Below are positions 26,354 through 34,638 of a DNA stretch of 48,656 bases, piece after piece; within the stretch, counting starts at the first letter, position 1, and the number at the start of each line of letters is the position of its first letter. The position numbers were made by a program, and so were the translations under genes. The stretch covers positions 1-48,656 of the forward strand of contig JASMHZ010000007.1 in NCBI GenBank assembly GCA_030750465.1. The letters are read 5' to 3'. Source of the stretch: Candidatus Peribacteraceae bacterium (GTDB taxonomy: Bacteria; Patescibacteriota; Gracilibacteria; Peribacterales; Peribacteraceae). The notes beneath the pieces are model-generated. The model was given only the letters and a program-made list of their open reading frames with translations, did no database searches and was not told the origin of the DNA.

Positions 26354-27783
26354 TTACCAAAATGAATAAGCTCAGCATCGCAGGCATATTCATTGCAGGT
26401 AGTTTGATCTATCTGTTTTGTCTTGCATATCTGCAACCAAAAGATCCAATTGTCTTTGGTGTTCATGCTTGTTACTTGTTATTCCTATGCCTTTTCGCGT
26501 GTTTGATTCTTTCAAAAGTCAGGAATAAAGAAATCCGAATTTTATACTCAATTGTTTTCGGGGGTATATTGCTTAGATTTATATACTCAATATCTACCCC
26601 ATTTTTTGTAAGAGCATATGATGTAGCAGGGCATTTGCAATATATACATTATGTTCAAAATAATTGGTTATCAATACCAGAAATCCTCAGAGGATGGGAA
26701 TTCTTCCAGCCCCCAATCTATTACTGGCTAGCTTCATTATTTGTATTACCTGCTAAGTTATTTGGAACAAATGAAACTGTAATTAGCGGATTAAAGCTTT
26801 TTTCTTTTTCAATTTCTGTAGGCACTTTGCTATTGGCAATGTGGATAGCCAAAATGATCTTTGACACAAAAAAAGATTTCTGGAAAGTTTGTGTATTTAT
26901 ATCAATATTTGCAGTCCTGCCTGTAGTTGTATATCACACTACACGAAATTCCAATGACGTGATGTATTTTGCCGTTGCCCTCTTGTTTTTTGGATACTTG
27001 TGGAAATGGTGGACTAATTGCGAAAGCAAAGATCTCTATTTGGCGTTCATATTCCTGGGTCTGGGTCTGATTACAAAAGGTAATTCTATTCCTCTAATTG
27101 GAGTGATAGTTTTGTCTATACTTCTTAGAAAGCAAGTACAAACTCAAGAAAGAATAAAATATATATTGTTAGGCGCTTTGATTCTGTTTTTAATTTCCGG
27201 ATGGTATTACGGGTGTAGATATGCGTTCGAAGGTAATTTGCGAATCATCGGAAATGCAAACCAACTTAATAGAAAACTTATTATTGATATGAAACCATCA
27301 AATTTTCTTAAATTTAATTTTATAAAGGTTATAAAAACACCGTACAACAATGGTTGGTCAAGAGATTCAGACAGGCACTATTGGGAAGTATTTGTTAGAT
27401 CTGTATTCACAGGCCAATGGAATATGGGAGAGAAAGTGCATTCGGTTTCTCGAATACTCATCATTCTAAGTACGGTTTTAACGCTTATCATGCTTGCTTC
27501 CCTAGTGGGCAATTTGCTTTGGAGTCCGAGAGAAAATGTTCCTCTATGGTCCCTTTTAATAATGCTTTTTGCTGCGCATATAGGGATTGTGTATATAGAG
27601 AAAATTAATCCAACGCAATACATGCGTCTTATAACTCCAGTAATAATTCCAATGGCATTCTATTTGATCGATGGTGTTCGAATAATGCCTAAGTGCCTTA
27701 AGAAGCCTGCAATCGGTTTAATATGGTTATTCATAGCAATGTGTATTGTTCTATATGTTGCAGTTCTTACTGCAGAATATTGA
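26350..27783 (+). CDS. GT39/ArnT-like membrane glycosyltransferase, paralogue 3 (no outer domain)
   Basis: 477 residues; ATG overlaps the previous stop (ATGA). The first helix 'GIFIAGSLIYLFCLAYLQP' is joined directly to 'KDPIVFGVHACYLL', so the 129-residue outer domain found in paralogues 1 and 2 is missing exactly. The GT-C core is complete but more divergent ('FFVRAYDVAGHLQYIHYV', 'GWEFFQPPIYYWLAS', 'TRNSNDVMYFAV'). The three genes form one operon and probably act on the same envelope glycan or on related acceptors. Confidence 0.75.
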   Translation: MITKMNKLSIAGIFIAGSLIYLFCLAYLQPKDPIVFGVHACYLLFLCLFACLILSKVRNKEIRILYSIVFGGILLRFIYSISTPFFVRAYDVAGHLQYIHYVQNNWLSIPEILRGWEFFQPPIYYWLASLFVLPAKLFGTNETVISGLKLFSFSISVGTLLLAMWIAKMIFDTKKDFWKVCVFISIFAVLPVVVYHTTRNSNDVMYFAVALLFFGYLWKWWTNCESKDLYLAFIFLGLGLITKGNSIPLIGVIVLSILLRKQVQTQERIKYILLGALILFLISGWYYGCRYAFEGNLRIIGNANQLNRKLIIDMKPSNFLKFNFIKVIKTPYNNGWSRDSDRHYWEVFVRSVFTGQWNMGEKVHSVSRILIILSTVLTLIMLASLVGNLLWSPRENVPLWSLLIMLFAAHIGIVYIEKINPTQYMRLITPVIIPMAFYLIDGVRIMPKCLKKPAIGLIWLFIAMCIVLYVAVLTAEY

Positions 27784-27796
27784 CGAATACTCTCAA

Positions 27797-29026
27797 CTAA
27801 CTCTTCGGAGGCATAAGCAACACGATCTCTCTGCCCACAAATTGATCTTTTCTTCTGTAGAAAAGTGAGAATCTTTTTGGATCCTCCGGTTCAATTTCTG
27901 GCGGCAAAGAAGGTCTGTAGTTTAGTTTTTCGATAGTCTTCCACACTTTTTCCAAGCGAACCCATCCTCCCTTCTGTTTCCAAGCAGGCCATGCGCAGAC
28001 AATTGGAACGCCGGGAAGCGATGAAGCTGTGTTTTCTAAAAAGTTGCACTGCAATTTTTCATTCTGAGTTTTCAATTTACTGGTTTCTTTCTGTGATGGG
28101 CGGGCAGACATAGGGGGACCGAGCGTAGTTTCGGTTACTATTACATCCGGAGGCTCTTTTAGATCAAAAGGCTTGAGCGCGTCATGTTTAAATACTTCTG
28201 ATGATACATCTTTTTTGAATATCTCTTCTTCTTTCCTAATCCAATCGATATTCTTCTTGCATCCGTTAACGGCCTTCATAGAAATATCAGAAGCCAGAAC
28301 AGGAAATTCTCTGATTAATGCTTCCATCGGAATAACTCCCGTACCGCAGAATGGATCTAGGATTGTAATTATATCGTTAGATTTATCGTTATTAGTTTCC
28401 CTTACCAAGAAGTCTCCGAAGTTTATCATTACTTGAGCAAGCTTAGGCGGAAGTAATCCGACTGTAGTATCCCGCACCGGTTTTTCCATATCACGTGTGG
28501 TGTACCAGTCTATATCTTGGGCTGCGATTGTTTTTCCAATCCAAAGTATTCGGCTTTCCTCCTCTCCAATGTGCATCAGCACAAGTTCACATCCGCCTTT
28601 CCCGTCAATAAGTTCAGCTTCATGCAAAACGGCTGTAGCTGCCGGTTTCTTCTCGCTACCTACATATCTGCATCCGCACCCTTCATCTTTGCATCTTTTT
28701 TTGCATCTTCTATATATAGTTCCAATCATTGATCGCGGTATATGCATTGTTCTTAGACTGAATGTAATTTTGCCACGTTTGCTTTTTATTTCATTAAGCA
28801 AAACCTGTGGAATATCATCTAGAGTCAACGATTCTTCCGTTACACGCTGGGCAATAAGCATTGTTCCGCCCAGCTCATCCAAAAAACTTTGATCTATCTT
28901 TTCCGAAGTATTAAAAAGTGCGATCCTATTATCAATAACCTCACCCAAAGAGAAATCCTCCAAGGTTGCCGAAAGCTCAGCTATAGAGATCTGAGGTTGA
29001 TGACCTAGGAAGGCTGCATAACGCAT
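27797..29026 (-). CDS. TRMT11/Trm-G10-like RNA methyltransferase
   Basis: 409 residues. The N-terminal half resembles the THUMP-containing part of UPF0020 enzymes, with a Cys/Lys-rich patch 'YRRCKKRCKDEGCGCRY' that could bind zinc or RNA. The C-terminal Rossmann methyltransferase has 'ITILDPFCGTGVIPMEAL' (SAM binding), 'VLASDISMKAVNGCKKNI' and a catalytic motif 'VTETTLGPP' in place of the common DPPY. Known relatives make N2-methylguanosine in tRNA. The TETTLGPP form and the Cys patch suggest a divergent subtype, so the exact base is uncertain. Confidence 0.75.
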   Translation of the reverse strand: MRYAAFLGHQPQISIAELSATLEDFSLGEVIDNRIALFNTSEKIDQSFLDELGGTMLIAQRVTEESLTLDDIPQVLLNEIKSKRGKITFSLRTMHIPRSMIGTIYRRCKKRCKDEGCGCRYVGSEKKPAATAVLHEAELIDGKGGCELVLMHIGEEESRILWIGKTIAAQDIDWYTTRDMEKPVRDTTVGLLPPKLAQVMINFGDFLVRETNNDKSNDIITILDPFCGTGVIPMEALIREFPVLASDISMKAVNGCKKNIDWIRKEEEIFKKDVSSEVFKHDALKPFDLKEPPDVIVTETTLGPPMSARPSQKETSKLKTQNEKLQCNFLENTASSLPGVPIVCAWPAWKQKGGWVRLEKVWKTIEKLNYRPSLPPEIEPEDPKRFSLFYRRKDQFVGREIVLLMPPKS

Positions 29027-29067
29027 AGAATCAGTTTACAATGTTTTACAAAAATAATGAAGCTTTA

Positions 29068-29133
29068 AGTGAATAGTGAATAATAAAAAGGAATTCCTTC
29101 ACTATTCACTTTTCACTTTTAACTATTCACTTT
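29068..29133. repeat. Heptamer repeat folding into a terminator-like hairpin
   Basis: AGTGAATAGTGAA (29068-29080) pairs perfectly with TTCACTATTCACT (29098-29110) over 13 bp. Further CACTTTT/AACTATT heptamers run into the 3' end of the next gene. It could end transcription of the minus-strand gene from 30550. Confidence 0.65.
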
Positions 29134-30550
29134 CTGGTCGTTCGAAGCATTTACTTAGGAGAAGCGTTACTATTAGAACAACCACCGGCGCCAAATGAAT
29201 CAAACCCCTGGCAAATCCTGTTTGATACATTGCTTCTACAAAAAGATAAGTGAAGTTGTACAAGAATATCTGGACTAGGAACACAAGGAAGAAGAATCCG
29301 GTAAGAATTAACATAGGAAAGCGAAATGCCTCTTTCCTTTTAGCAATCAAGAGAAGAATAAAAAGCGGAAATAGCAGTATCCAGTTTCCTTCGAGGAATG
29401 TATTGATTGCCATGCTCTTATTTACTGCTGGGTGCCAGCTTAATTTAAGATTAGAAAGCAGTGATTGTGCGTTTCCGAAAGTCAGATCATTCATCCATTT
29501 AAATACTGTCCATGGCACAGCAACAACAATTAGAGATGCAATGTACATTGAGAAAATTTGAATTGATTGTTTGAGAGAGATAATCTGATTCTTCTTCATT
29601 AAGAATAGCGACACCAAAAGAATAAATAGAATCCCAGGCACATACATCATCATGGCTTCGTTCTTGGTAAATACAAGAAGTGCAGTTGCCAGTGCTCCGA
29701 TTCTAAAGAAGCCCATGCGTTCTTTTGGATTTTCCGATTTAACAGCGTGGAACAACATGCTTATTGCCGCAAAAATATGTGCGGAAAGGAAAATATCCGA
29801 ATATGGATTGCTTCCGTGCATCAGATAAAGTGGAAGACTTGCGAGAATATAAGTTCCAATTATTGCAAAGAGCAAGTTAACTTCTCTGCGAAGGGCATAA
29901 AATATAAGCATCAGCGCAGACAGGAACCAAAGCAGATGCAGGCTGTTTACAAGGCTTTCGCTCCATTTTCCTGCGAAACTTGCAAGGCTGGCTTTTGCCA
30001 AGGGAACTGCAGGTGGATATGAACCATGTGGATTAATTTCAAGTCCTCCTTCCTCATTAGGCAAATCCAGCCGTATACGTTCTTCTGTGAAATAAACCTT
30101 TCCGCGGAAGTTCCAATTGTCGATCGTATCGTCCAGGTAAGGTGGAGTTAGCATTAGGAAAGTGATGCCGGAGAAGAGGATTTTGGTTAGAGTCCAGATG
30201 GCTAGGATGATAATGATAGTCCTTACGAACAATTGACAATTGACAATTGACAATTGACAATTGCGATTCTCAATCTTTGGTGTTGTCTTTCTGATTGGTA
30301 TCCAAATAATGCTCAATAGGAAAGTCAGTCCAACTTGAACAATCAGATATCCCTTAAAAGTCAGGGCCATTCCTAAAGCAGTATGCACAACAAATGTAAC
30401 AAACACAGTCAGCGTTAGTCCCAAAAGAAAACCAAGAGCCCATCGTTCGAATCTGAACAGAACGGGAGTTTTCCATTCAAGTATTCTTAGAATCAGCCAT
30501 CCCGAGGTGGCTGGAAGCACTAAGCCTAAAATTAGCCAAATGATTATCAT
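29123..30550 (-). CDS. Polytopic membrane protein, GT-C-like
   Basis: About 475 residues from 'MIIIWLILGLVLP' (the ORF can start at 30607, but the extra 19 residues are strongly basic). Around ten hydrophobic helices. Features shared with GT39-type enzymes: an early acidic loop ('TPPYLDDTIDNWNFRGKVYF'), 'NPHGSYPPAVPLAKASLA' in the second loop, 'FTKNEAMMMYVPG' before a helix pair. Near residue 105 a 35-bp heptamer repeat is translated as 'NCQLSIVNCQL', an in-frame insertion in a cytoplasmic or periplasmic loop. Likely transfers or flips an envelope sugar; substrate unknown. Confidence 0.6.
   Translation of the reverse strand: MIIIWLILGLVLPATSGWLILRILEWKTPVLFRFERWALGFLLGLTLTVFVTFVVHTALGMALTFKGYLIVQVGLTFLLSIIWIPIRKTTPKIENRNCQLSIVNCQLFVRTIIIILAIWTLTKILFSGITFLMLTPPYLDDTIDNWNFRGKVYFTEERIRLDLPNEEGGLEINPHGSYPPAVPLAKASLASFAGKWSESLVNSLHLLWFLSALMLIFYALRREVNLLFAIIGTYILASLPLYLMHGSNPYSDIFLSAHIFAAISMLFHAVKSENPKERMGFFRIGALATALLVFTKNEAMMMYVPGILFILLVSLFLMKKNQIISLKQSIQIFSMYIASLIVVAVPWTVFKWMNDLTFGNAQSLLSNLKLSWHPAVNKSMAINTFLEGNWILLFPLFILLLIAKRKEAFRFPMLILTGFFFLVFLVQIFLYNFTYLFVEAMYQTGFARGLIHLAPVVVLIVTLLLSKCFERPESE
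30230..30263. repeat. Perfect CAATTGA heptamer repeat inside a coding region
   Basis: Four CAATTGA units plus CAATTG, all identical, in frame inside the membrane protein gene. This is the cleanest heptamer tract in the window. Confidence 0.9.
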
Positions 30551-30605
30551 TTTGCGAATGTGGAGTTTACAAGTAATGAATAGAAAGCGTCTGATCTTTT
30601 TCCGC

Positions 30606-30655
30606 ATCTCCTCTCCACCTTTAGGGGGAGAGGGTAGGGTGAGGGGGTGCCTGAG
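30606..30655. repeat. REP-like palindrome
   Basis: 'CTCTCCACCTTTAGGGGGAGAG' followed by 'GGTAGGGTGAGGGGG' has the form of the widespread REP-type intergenic palindromes. It lies between two minus-strand genes. Confidence 0.5.
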
Positions 30656-30691
30656 TTGTGAAATAATGAAATCATATGATTGATTTAACCA

Positions 30692-31849
30692 TCATTGTCT
30701 ACATTTAAGTAGGAAGGAGTAATCGCGATATTCTTTTTCTATGCTGCAGGGGCCGTTGTGCAGAATTCCATTAGAAGTAACTAATTGGCCTGCATCATTA
30801 ATCACTGCATCATTTGTTCCAAATATCAGACCATAAGTTGTATTTTCCAGATTGGGTCCGGACTGCACAGGCTTTACAGGATAAGTAAGGTATCTCATGG
30901 CCGAGAAATAAATTGTCTTACCGGGCCCCATAAAGAAATATGATCCGCTCGAGGTCAAAGTCGGAATTGCATCCTCGACGGTGTCGTGGAAACTTCTGTG
31001 TTTTCTCGTATTTCGTTCTCCCGGGTTTTTCAGTACATGATCTCTCCAGTCGGTTAGAGCGTATGAAAGAATTTCCGATCCCATCCTCAGATCCAGAACC
31101 ACCCACATTGCTCCGACGACGCCGAGAAACATTACAAGCGCTTTTGCTTGTGGTTGATTGTGTTTAACAATATTTTTCCCTGCCCGCAGTCCGAAGATTG
31201 CAAGAATGATGTACACGACCCACATTCCAGAAATTCCCAAGGGCGGATCCATCAAATACATATCTGCTCTTGCAATTGGATTAAAGTTTAACCACGGTCC
31301 CCAGAGGAAGTTGATTGCCTGAGGTGCGTAAACATCAAATTTCCAAAGGCTAAGCGCTCCATGAAATATTTTTTCTAAGGGATTATAAGAAACGAATTCC
31401 ATTTTCTCTATAAGCACCTGGGCTCCTTTGGGAACTCCGATTCCAAATTCTGGAGCTCTGGAATTCCAGATTGATAAAGTACTCAGATCGATGTCGACCA
31501 CTTGCGGTGCATCAGATTTCTCCAGAACGAAAGGAAGTTGGTTGTATCCTTTAACTGCAATGTTAGTTTCTTGCCATAAAAGTACAGCCTCCATGTCTCG
31601 AGCTGTTTGAATTGTAAGGATCACTGCATCAATCTTCTTCTTAAACTCCGGCTTGGTTGTCATGTATCCATCTTTATCTGCAATTATCATTACTCCTTCC
31701 TGATATGGCTTTACATTAGAGAAACCTCTGACTTCCCATTTGCCAGGTGGAGTTTGTCCGTTTCTGAAGTCCCATTCGATCACACTCTTTGCTGATACAG
31801 TTAGCGGGAAGATGAAGAGGAATAAGCCTATGCTTAGACGGCGAGGCAT
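30692..31849 (-). CDS. Secreted/membrane-anchored protein of unknown function
   Basis: About 385 residues from 'MPRRLSIGLFLFIFP', which gives a signal peptide cut near 'VSA-KSV'; the longer ORF start at 31909 is less likely. The first ~150 mature residues look like a beta-sandwich, possibly carbohydrate-binding ('VIEWDFRNGQTPPGKWEVRGF', 'GYMTTKPEFKKKIDAVIL'). Two membrane helices follow ('ISGMWVVYIILAIFGL', 'ALVMFLGVVGAMWVVL'), then a C-terminal domain with 'SGSYFFMGPGKTIYFSAMRYL' and two Cys near the end. It lies upstream of the GT-C-like gene on the same strand, so both may serve envelope glycan assembly. No family name can be given. Confidence 0.55.
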   Translation of the reverse strand: MPRRLSIGLFLFIFPLTVSAKSVIEWDFRNGQTPPGKWEVRGFSNVKPYQEGVMIIADKDGYMTTKPEFKKKIDAVILTIQTARDMEAVLLWQETNIAVKGYNQLPFVLEKSDAPQVVDIDLSTLSIWNSRAPEFGIGVPKGAQVLIEKMEFVSYNPLEKIFHGALSLWKFDVYAPQAINFLWGPWLNFNPIARADMYLMDPPLGISGMWVVYIILAIFGLRAGKNIVKHNQPQAKALVMFLGVVGAMWVVLDLRMGSEILSYALTDWRDHVLKNPGERNTRKHRSFHDTVEDAIPTLTSSGSYFFMGPGKTIYFSAMRYLTYPVKPVQSGPNLENTTYGLIFGTNDAVINDAGQLVTSNGILHNGPCSIEKEYRDYSFLLKCRQ

Positions 31850-31904
31850 AGGGATATTGAAGCCTGAAAAATGGTTTAACGCAATTAAGGTAGTCAAGTA
31901 AATT

Positions 31905-32022
31905 TTCAATTTGAAATTTTCATTTAAGGTCCAAAATTCAATTTTACAAGTATTTATATTGAAACATTGAAAATTGTTTCATTTTAAATTGAATGAAAAT
32001 TCTAAATTCTAAATTGAAAATT
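31905..32022. repeat. AT-rich near-heptamer repeat downstream of alaS
   Basis: Units such as AATTCTA, AATTCTA, AATTGAA near 31993-32015 and TTTTCAA/TTTGAAA/TTTTCAT near 31910, arranged so the two halves can pair (ATTCAATTT with AAATTGAAT). No gene. Confidence 0.55.
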
Positions 32023-32024
32023 AG

Positions 32025-33977
32025 CTATTTATCTTCCTCAGCAATTTCAATATTTTCAGTTCCTCCTTCTACAACTGCCTTTATTCTTCTAACTCCTGAC
32101 GATGAACTCTCCTCTTTTTTAATCTTAAACTTTCCGATCATGCTGGTACTTGCAACATGAGGACCTCCGCAGATTTCAATGCTGAATGGGCTTTGTACGG
32201 GCACAGCGCGCTGTGCCCCTACAGCACATTCTGCATTGTCTTTATCGCAATCATTTTTACCTATGACGTAGACCTTAACCTCATTACCATATCTCTCGTC
32301 AAAGACTCCGATTGCTCCTTCCTTTTTGGCGCCCTCAACGTCAGTAACGTGGTATTTGATCGGAAGGTCAGCTTCGATAGCTTCATTAACCAACTTCTCG
32401 ACTTCGGCGATTTGCTCCTTTGTCATTTTTTCCGGATGGGAGAAATCAAACCGCAGACGGTCAGCTGTAATATTAGATCCCTTCTGATAAACATGGTCAC
32501 CGAGAACTTTCCTAAGCGCCGCATTAAGTAAGTGAGTCGCAGTATGAAGCTTTGTTGTTTCAGATGATTGGTCAGCCAATCCTCCACTGAATCTTTGCTC
32601 AGCTCCGGCTCGCGATAATTTCTGATGTTCTTCGAAAGATTGTTTAAATCCCTTCTCGTCGACTTTCAAACCTTCTTCTCCTGCTAACTCCTTGGTCAAT
32701 TCCAACGGGAAGCCGTAAGTATCATATAAATGGAATGCGGTAACTCCATCAATTTCTGTTGATGCTTTCTCGACTGCTTTTTCGAATTGTTTCATTCCTT
32801 CTTTCAGAGTCTTTCCAAATTGTAGCTCTTCACCGCTCAGAGCATCGCGAATTTCTTTCTCCTTTTCCTTCAAGTTCCCATAAACACTTGAGTATTGCTT
32901 GATTACTTCATCTGCGATCGTAGGTGTAAATGTTCCGTCATGTTCGATCTTCAGATATCTGCCTGACCTGATTGCTCTCCTAATTAGTCTCCTGAGAACA
33001 TAACCCTGGTCAACATTCGAAGGAAGTATGCCATCGGCAATAATAAAAGCAGCAGCTTTAATGTGGTCGGTGATAATTCTTTGGTGCTTAAGTCCCTCAG
33101 CGTCAGCCAAGGATTTTACTCTATCCATAATAGACTGAAGGCAGTCAGTCTCGTAAACATTTCCACATTCCTGCATTACAGCTGCAACGCGTTCTAGTCC
33201 CATCCCTGTATCTACATTTTTCTGCTTTAAGGGTACGAACTTCATCTCATCTCCGGCTTCGCCGGAGGCCGCGATTTCGGAATCGCGGTTATGGGACTGC
33301 TGTTGGCTTCGATTATCGTCTCGGTTTCCACTGCTTCGAGGCTGCTTGTTGTATTGCATGAACACGTCGTTCCAAACCTCCATCCAGCCGTATGGATGCG
33401 TCTCGGGATTTCCTTTGGGATCGTCCTCGTTCATCCACACAAACATCTCCGTATCCGGACCACAGGGCCCCGTTTGTCCTGCGGGTCCCCACCAGTTATC
33501 TTCTTTAGGCAGAAAACCAATCCGTTCTTCCGGTATTCCAACGCCCATCCAAAATTCAGCTGCTTCTTCATCCTTTGGCGCATCGTTATCTCCTCGGAAG
33601 CAGGTGATAGCCAATTTTTCTTTTGGAATTTCCAAAACTTCAGTCAAAAACTCGAAGCTCATTTTGATTGCCTCTTCTTTGAAGTAGTCACCAAGGCTCC
33701 AGTTGCCTAGCATCTCGAACATCGTCAGATGTGATTCATCTCCAACTTCGTCAATGTCCTGAGTTCTAATGCATTTCTGACAGTCAGCAATTCTCTTGCC
33801 GCCAGGATGCGGTTCGCCCAGAAGATAGGGGACCAGCGGATGCATTCCAGCTGTTGTGAATAGAACAGTCGGGTCATTCTCCGGAACCAGAGGAGCCCCG
33901 GGAATGATTGTATGCCCCTTCGATTCGAAGAAATCTAAAAATGCCTGGCGAATATCATCGGTGCTGGCGGGCTTCAT
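32025..33977 (-). CDS. alaS: Alanyl-tRNA synthetase, short form
   Basis: About 650 residues from 'MKPASTDDIRQAFLDFF' (33977); upstream codons lie in heptamer repeats. Class II core: 'FFESKGHTIIPGAPLVPENDPTVLFTTAGM', 'DNWWGPAGQTGPCGPDTE', 'KNVDTGMGLERV'. Editing domain: 'KLHTATHLLNAALRKVLG' and 'EICGGPHVASTSMIGKF', where most family members have CGGTH. The C-Ala domain of the usual ~875-residue enzyme is absent. Two palindromic elements lie in frame: 33251-33288 (translated near 'SEIAASGEAGDE') and 32199-32218 ('AVGAQRAVP' next to the editing Cys). It charges tRNA-Ala; core residues are intact, so it should work. Confidence 0.95.
   Translation of the reverse strand: MKPASTDDIRQAFLDFFESKGHTIIPGAPLVPENDPTVLFTTAGMHPLVPYLLGEPHPGGKRIADCQKCIRTQDIDEVGDESHLTMFEMLGNWSLGDYFKEEAIKMSFEFLTEVLEIPKEKLAITCFRGDNDAPKDEEAAEFWMGVGIPEERIGFLPKEDNWWGPAGQTGPCGPDTEMFVWMNEDDPKGNPETHPYGWMEVWNDVFMQYNKQPRSSGNRDDNRSQQQSHNRDSEIAASGEAGDEMKFVPLKQKNVDTGMGLERVAAVMQECGNVYETDCLQSIMDRVKSLADAEGLKHQRIITDHIKAAAFIIADGILPSNVDQGYVLRRLIRRAIRSGRYLKIEHDGTFTPTIADEVIKQYSSVYGNLKEKEKEIRDALSGEELQFGKTLKEGMKQFEKAVEKASTEIDGVTAFHLYDTYGFPLELTKELAGEEGLKVDEKGFKQSFEEHQKLSRAGAEQRFSGGLADQSSETTKLHTATHLLNAALRKVLGDHVYQKGSNITADRLRFDFSHPEKMTKEQIAEVEKLVNEAIEADLPIKYHVTDVEGAKKEGAIGVFDERYGNEVKVYVIGKNDCDKDNAECAVGAQRAVPVQSPFSIEICGGPHVASTSMIGKFKIKKEESSSSGVRRIKAVVEGGTENIEIAEEDK
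32199..32218. repeat. Perfect 20-bp palindrome in the alaS editing domain
   Basis: GGGCACAGCGCGCTGTGCCC, in frame a few codons before the CGGPH metal-site residues. Confidence 0.85.
33251..33288. repeat. Double hairpin in the alaS catalytic domain
   Basis: CTCCGGC-TTC-GCCGGAG next to CCGCGATT-TCGG-AATCGCGG, in frame, adding about 30 residues between 'YNKQ' and 'FVPLKQKNVDTG'. Confidence 0.8.
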
Positions 33978-33996
33978 GTGGGATGAGGATAATGGA

Positions 33997-34026
33997 ACTA
34001 TCAACTATCAACAATCAACAATCAAC
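33997..34026. repeat. Heptamer repeat TATCAAC/AATCAAC (left of the IVS-type gene)
   Basis: Four units in 7-base register. The reverse complement unit GTTGATA recurs on the other side of the four-helix-bundle gene (34436-34484). Confidence 0.8.
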
Positions 34027-34071
34027 GAAAATGCTAGTGAAGTAAAGATGGTTATGCTAGACTCGGGGGCT

Positions 34072-34440
34072 ATGGCTCCATTCAGATTCAGGCAATTTAA
34101 GGTTTATCATGATGCGAAGAAATTTCGCAGTTATTGTCTGAAGCTCCTCGAAAAGCTAAAAGCAAAACATGCTTATGATCTTGTAGATCAAATAAGAAGA
34201 GCAAGTCTTTCCATTGTCTTAAATATTGCTGAGGGATCATCAAAAAGATCAGATATAGATTTTGCGCGATTCCTTGAAACATCAACCGGCTCAGTTAACG
34301 AGGTGGTAGCAGGATTTGATATGGCTTGCGATGAAGGCTTAATAACTCAGGATGAGTATTCAATAATAGAGAAAGAAGGAGAAGAGATACTAAATCAGCT
34401 TGGTGGTTTTATTAAGAATTTGCGAAATAAAAAAAGTTGA
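34072..34440 (+). CDS. Four-helix-bundle protein, 23S rRNA IVS family
   Basis: About 122 residues from 'MAPFRFRQFKVYHDAKKF' (34072; ATG 34048 is an alternative). The family pattern is clear: 'FKVYHDAKKFRSYCLKLL', 'LVDQIRRASLSIVLNIAEGSSKRSDIDFARFLETSTGSVNEV', ending 'LNQLGGFIKNLRN'. These small proteins were first seen encoded in intervening sequences of 23S rRNA genes and form pentameric bundles; their function is not settled. This copy sits between protein genes and is bracketed by inverted heptamer tracts. The long ORF upstream extension only covers the divergent alaS start. Confidence 0.88.
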   Translation: MAPFRFRQFKVYHDAKKFRSYCLKLLEKLKAKHAYDLVDQIRRASLSIVLNIAEGSSKRSDIDFARFLETSTGSVNEVVAGFDMACDEGLITQDEYSIIEKEGEEILNQLGGFIKNLRNKKS

Positions 34441-34484
34441 TAGTTGATAGTCCGCCGCAAGCGGACGAGTTGATAGTCGATTGT
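34436..34484. repeat. Heptamer repeat GTTGATA (right of the IVS-type gene)
   Basis: GTTGATA x2, a hairpin GTCCGC-CGCAA-GCGGAC, then GTTGATA and GTCGATT. Inverted relative to the tract at 33997-34026; the tract overlaps the stop of the gene. Confidence 0.75.
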
Positions 34485-34600
34485 TATTCTGTATCGCTAC
34501 AACAGTACATAGGGGTTTCACACTTCAAAAATAATGTTTTATTGATCAGCAAAAAAGTCAATGTGTGAGTTTTAACCTTGTCGAAAGGCCGGGTCAATAT

Positions 34601-34630
34601 TTGACAAATATTACATACCAGGGGTAGCAT
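34601..34630 (+). promoter_or_regulatory. Promoter of the anti-sigma-like gene
   Basis: TTGACA (34601-34606), 18-base spacer, TAGCAT (34625-34630), 8 bases before the ATG at 34639. Confidence 0.5.
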
Positions 34631-34638
34631 GGGAGCTA

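Noticed and set aside
30230-30263. Possible CRISPR-like direct repeats
   Set aside because: Units are 7 bases, contiguous, without spacers, and no cas gene is in the window.
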